Shown piece by piece: positions 61,635 through 64,000 of a DNA stretch of 64,000 nucleotides. The translations under genes and the position numbers were made by a program. The notes under the pieces were generated by a model. It worked only from the letters and a program-made list of their open reading frames with translations, had not been told where the DNA came from and made no database searches. How positions within the stretch are numbered: the first letter of the stretch is position 1; each line of letters starts with the position of its first letter. Source of the stretch: an uncultured Alphaproteobacteria bacterium (GTDB taxonomy: Bacteria > Pseudomonadota > Alphaproteobacteria > HIMB59 > GCA-002718135); contig CACNHT010000001.1 of assembly GCA_902620285.1 (NCBI GenBank), positions 45,599 through 109,598 on the forward strand, read 5' to 3'.

Positions 61635-62501
61635 ATGAATGCTAAGAACTACTTCTTTTCAAACAATCTTATCGAGTTATCGAAAAAAGCAGCAATTCTT
61701 GAGAAAGATGAAGAATTCCGATTAATAAATGATTGGAGAGATAATAAAACTCCCAAATCTCTGCAAAAAATTCTCAATTCATACCTTCGGTTAGCTGTTT
61801 CATACGCAAGAAAATATACCAGTTATGGCTTACCAGTAGACGATTTAATCCACGAAGGAGTACTAGGAATAATGCATGCTTTAGAAAAGTTTGATACTTC
61901 AAAAGATTTTAGGTTGTCAACATACGCATCTTGGTGGATCAGGGCTTCTATACAGGATTATATATTAAAAAATTGGTCTGTAGTAAGAACTGGATCAACT
62001 GCATCTCAAAAAGCTCTTTTTTTTAATTTAAAAAAAATAAAACAACAAATAAATGATGTTTCAAGAGAATTTATGGGTCAAGAAGAATTAAATAAAGTAT
62101 CAACTATGCTTAATGTAAAATCAATTGAAGTACAAAATATGGAGTCCAGGCTTACAGGAGGAGATCTACATTTAAACCAAAAAGTTGACAATGAAACTGA
62201 AAATGATTTAATGAGTTTGCTTGCTGATGAACGTCAAAATCCGGAAGAATCTTTTGAAGATTTTAATGATAAAAACATAAAAAAAAATTATATCAATAAG
62301 GCAATAGACACCTTAAACGAAAGAGAGAAAACTATTATCAGACTAAGAAAATTTAGAGAAAGAAGCATAACTTTAGATGAATTAGGTCAGAAATTAAAGA
62401 TCAGTAAAGAAAGAGTTAGGCAAATAGAAACTAAAGCATTAGAGAAACTAAAGAAATCCCTACTAGAGATATCACAACAAAATAAAGAATTTTTTGTTTG
62501 A
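61635..62501 (+). CDS. rpoH: Heat-shock sigma factor RpoH
   Basis: 288 aa sigma-32. Region 2: LAVSYARKYTSYGLPVDDLI, DTSKDFRLSTYASWWIRASI; the RpoH-specific box TASQKALFFNLKKIKQQI; region 4: TLNEREKTIIRLRKFRERSI and ELGQKLKISKERVRQIETKA. Directs heat-shock and oxidative-stress genes. Start at the ATG 61635, directly behind a promoter that may respond to the RpoE-ChrR pair at 42 kb. Confidence 0.96.
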   Translation: MNAKNYFFSNNLIELSKKAAILEKDEEFRLINDWRDNKTPKSLQKILNSYLRLAVSYARKYTSYGLPVDDLIHEGVLGIMHALEKFDTSKDFRLSTYASWWIRASIQDYILKNWSVVRTGSTASQKALFFNLKKIKQQINDVSREFMGQEELNKVSTMLNVKSIEVQNMESRLTGGDLHLNQKVDNETENDLMSLLADERQNPEESFEDFNDKNIKKNYINKAIDTLNEREKTIIRLRKFRERSITLDELGQKLKISKERVRQIETKALEKLKKSLLEISQQNKEFFV

Positions 62502-62532
62502 TAGGTATACTAAATAATTATAAGATATTTTA

Positions 62533-63063
62533 ATGTCTAGGATAATTATCTCAGTAATTATTATTTTATTATCAAATAGTGCTATTGCTAATGGAACAAA
62601 TATTTTTGGAATTGGTATTTATGATATAAAATTTGATGGTTCTGAAAAAAATCAAGCAGTAGACTTTAGATATGAGTATAGAAGTGATACATCGCTACTT
62701 GATATCGGGCCAGAGGAAGATAACTTTTTCTTTTTAAAACCTTTGTTTGGTTTTGAATACACAAATGATGATGCTGCATATTTCTTAACTGGATTTTATT
62801 TTGAGGATAATTTAGGTGAACTTTTTCAAGGTAATAAAAGTAAATATTTTTTTACACCTAGTTTTGGTGCAGGTTTTTATAAAGATGGTTCAGGAAAGAA
62901 ACTTGGAAATGACATACAATTCAGAACATCATTAGAATTAAGCTATGAATTAAAAAACAATAATAGAATTGGAATTTCTTTTAGCCACATTTCAAATGCT
63001 AATTTAGGTGATAAAAATCCAGGAGTTGAAATTCTAAGCCTTTCTTATCATGTGCCTTATTAA
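62533..63063 (+). CDS. PagL-like lipid A 3-O-deacylase (acyloxyacyl hydrolase family)
   Basis: 176 aa outer-membrane beta-barrel enzyme. Signal peptide residues 1-19 (ending AIA/NG). The C-terminal signature GISFSHISNANLGDKNPGVE has the catalytic His-Ser pair of PagL (HxSN) and the Glu of NPGVE, and the barrel ends SLSYHVPY with terminal aromatic. It would trim an acyl chain from lipid A at the cell surface. It follows rpoH by 31 nt in the same direction and may respond to envelope stress. Confidence 0.82.
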   Translation: MSRIIISVIIILLSNSAIANGTNIFGIGIYDIKFDGSEKNQAVDFRYEYRSDTSLLDIGPEEDNFFFLKPLFGFEYTNDDAAYFLTGFYFEDNLGELFQGNKSKYFFTPSFGAGFYKDGSGKKLGNDIQFRTSLELSYELKNNNRIGISFSHISNANLGDKNPGVEILSLSYHVPY

Positions 63064-63068
63064 ATAAA

Positions 63069-64000
63069 TTAACTAAGTTTTTTTTCATTCACAAACTTTA
63101 TTAATAAATCTTCAATTAAATTAATTTTTTGATCTTTCATATAATCATTAATTTTAGATTTATAAATTTTGCTATGTGGAACAGAAAAAAAGATACTAAG
63201 TAGAGGACTTAGTAATCTAAATATTGATTCGACGGCTAATTTAGGTTTAATATACTCCAAATAGTTTTTAATTACATTCTCATCTATTAATTTATTTTTT
63301 TCTTTAAAAATTTTTTTATCAACTTCTTTTAATATAAAGGGATTATTTTTAATCAATCTTCCAACCATTACGCCATCAAATTCTTTCAATAGACTCTCTG
63401 CTTTATCAAGATTATCTATACCTCCATTTAAGATAAATGTTATGTTAGGAAATTTATTTTTTATTTTTTTAACAAAATCATATTTAAGAGGGGGTATTGT
63501 TCTGTTGGCTTGAGGGCTAATACCAGTTAAGATTGCATTTCTTGCATGTATATAAATAAATTTAATTCCAGTTTTTGACATTTCGTCTATAAATTCTTCA
63601 AAAAACTCATAATTTAATTCTCTACCTAATCCTAATCTACATTTTAAAGTAGATTCAATTTTATCATTTTGTAAAGCTTCTATACAATTTCTTACAAGTA
63701 TCTTATCTCTCATAAGACAGGCGCCAAAACTACCTTTTTGTACTGCTTTACTTGGACAACCAACATTCAAGTTAATCTCATCATAATTATAATCTATGGC
63801 TACCTGAGAAGCTTTTATTAAGTCATCAATTTCAGAACCGCCTACTTGAAGAGCAACAGGGTTATTAAAGTCATTATCAATAATATTATCCCTACTCTTC
63901 GAATAAATAAGTGACTTTGTTGCTATCATTTCACTAAATAAAAAACTATTCTTTGATAAAATTCTATAAAGTTTCCTGGCATATGGTGTGGTATATCCCA
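63069..64000 (-). CDS. dusA: tRNA-dihydrouridine synthase DusA, N-terminus beyond the window
   Basis: FMN-dependent reductase of U20 in tRNA. About 310 residues are visible. The frame continues past the internal Met at 63929 to the window edge, reading PYARKLYRILSKNSFLFSEM before ATKSLIYSK, as in DusA. FMN/substrate motifs: VALQVGGSEIDDLIKA, EINLNVGCPSKAVQKGSFGA with the catalytic Cys, LKCRLGLG, IYIHARNAILTGISP and ILNGGIDN, then GVMVGRLIKNNPF. Five nt from the convergent pagL-like stop. Confidence 0.93.
   Translation of the reverse strand, partial: GYTTPYARKLYRILSKNSFLFSEMIATKSLIYSKSRDNIIDNDFNNPVALQVGGSEIDDLIKASQVAIDYNYDEINLNVGCPSKAVQKGSFGACLMRDKILVRNCIEALQNDKIESTLKCRLGLGRELNYEFFEEFIDEMSKTGIKFIYIHARNAILTGISPQANRTIPPLKYDFVKKIKNKFPNITFILNGGIDNLDKAESLLKEFDGVMVGRLIKNNPFILKEVDKKIFKEKNKLIDENVIKNYLEYIKPKLAVESIFRLLSPLLSIFFSVPHSKIYKSKINDYMKDQKINLIEDLLIKFVNEKKLS

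Noticed and set aside
1-64000. CRISPR arrays, insertion sequences, prophage or rRNA genes
   Set aside because: No regularly spaced repeats, transposase, integrase, phage structural genes or rRNA-like segments were seen on reading through the window.

Overview
The window reads as a chromosome segment of a free-living, genome-streamlined marine alphaproteobacterium of very low GC (SAR11-like: Pelagibacterales or a similar low-GC lineage such as HIMB59 or AEGEAN-169). The reasons are: extreme AT bias; about 70 genes with almost no spacing and many 1-22 nt overlaps; alphaproteobacterial gene orders (DUF3576-leuS, ftsK-lolA, proX-thioredoxin/TPR-LON domain, rsmB-heparinase-purH, mitofilin-hemY, helicase-fdxA-carD-rpoH); a complete retinal branch (crtI-crtB-crtY-blh); and a type I cytochrome c maturation operon. 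The lineage is inferred from gene content only; no rRNA is present.

Layout. 1-9.7 kb: housekeeping and envelope genes (leuS, DUF3576 lipoprotein, an abundant-type porin, yggS, an orphan winged-helix regulator, lolA, ftsK, a UbiH-type hydroxylase, LON domain, thioredoxin-TPR, proX). 9.7-14 kb: the carotenoid/retinal operon. 14-18 kb: an accessory patch that starts at tRNA-Gly(GCC). It holds a second, 3'-half copy of that tRNA 0.75 kb downstream, a secreted orphan protein between the copies, then an FkbM methyltransferase, a sulfotransferase, a glycosyltransferase and a 2OG-Fe(II) oxygenase. 18-25 kb: purH (split in two), heparinase-like, rsmB, tdk, acs. 25-35 kb: EVE, GSCFA, sulfotransferase, tsaD, mitofilin/hemY, and three glycosyltransferase-type genes, two of them TPR fusions. 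35-43 kb: Bax1, two near-twin aldo-keto reductases, asnB, fructosamine-kinase-like, asparaginase, and an RpoE-ChrR type ECF sigma/anti-sigma pair. 43-48.3 kb: ialB-argG, a GT9 enzyme, folD, yggT, a methyltransferase, an amino-acid binding protein. 48.3-53.7 kb: ccmABCDEFGH. 53.8-64 kb: a 58-aa lysine-rich histone-like protein, acnA, a Suv3-like helicase, terB-like, fdxA, carD, a degenerate phosphatase, rpoH, pagL-like, and a partial dusA.

How the genes work together. The retinal operon would supply chromophore to a rhodopsin encoded elsewhere. The ECF sigma/ChrR pair is the alphaproteobacterial singlet-oxygen response, and a TGATCC element in front of rpoH suggests a link from that response to the heat-shock sigma factor. 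The scattered sulfotransferases, FkbM, GSCFA and glycosyltransferases point to investment in surface glycan variation.

Most notable observations: ccmB is out of frame with its own start across an A9 run; purH is split into two overlapping ORFs with all domains retained; the ChrR-like anti-sigma has lost its zinc ligands but kept its cupin metal site; the tRNA-Gly repeat bounds a possible mini-insertion; two intrinsic terminators run directly into the ATG of the next gene; the phosphatase next to rpoH has lost its metal ligands.
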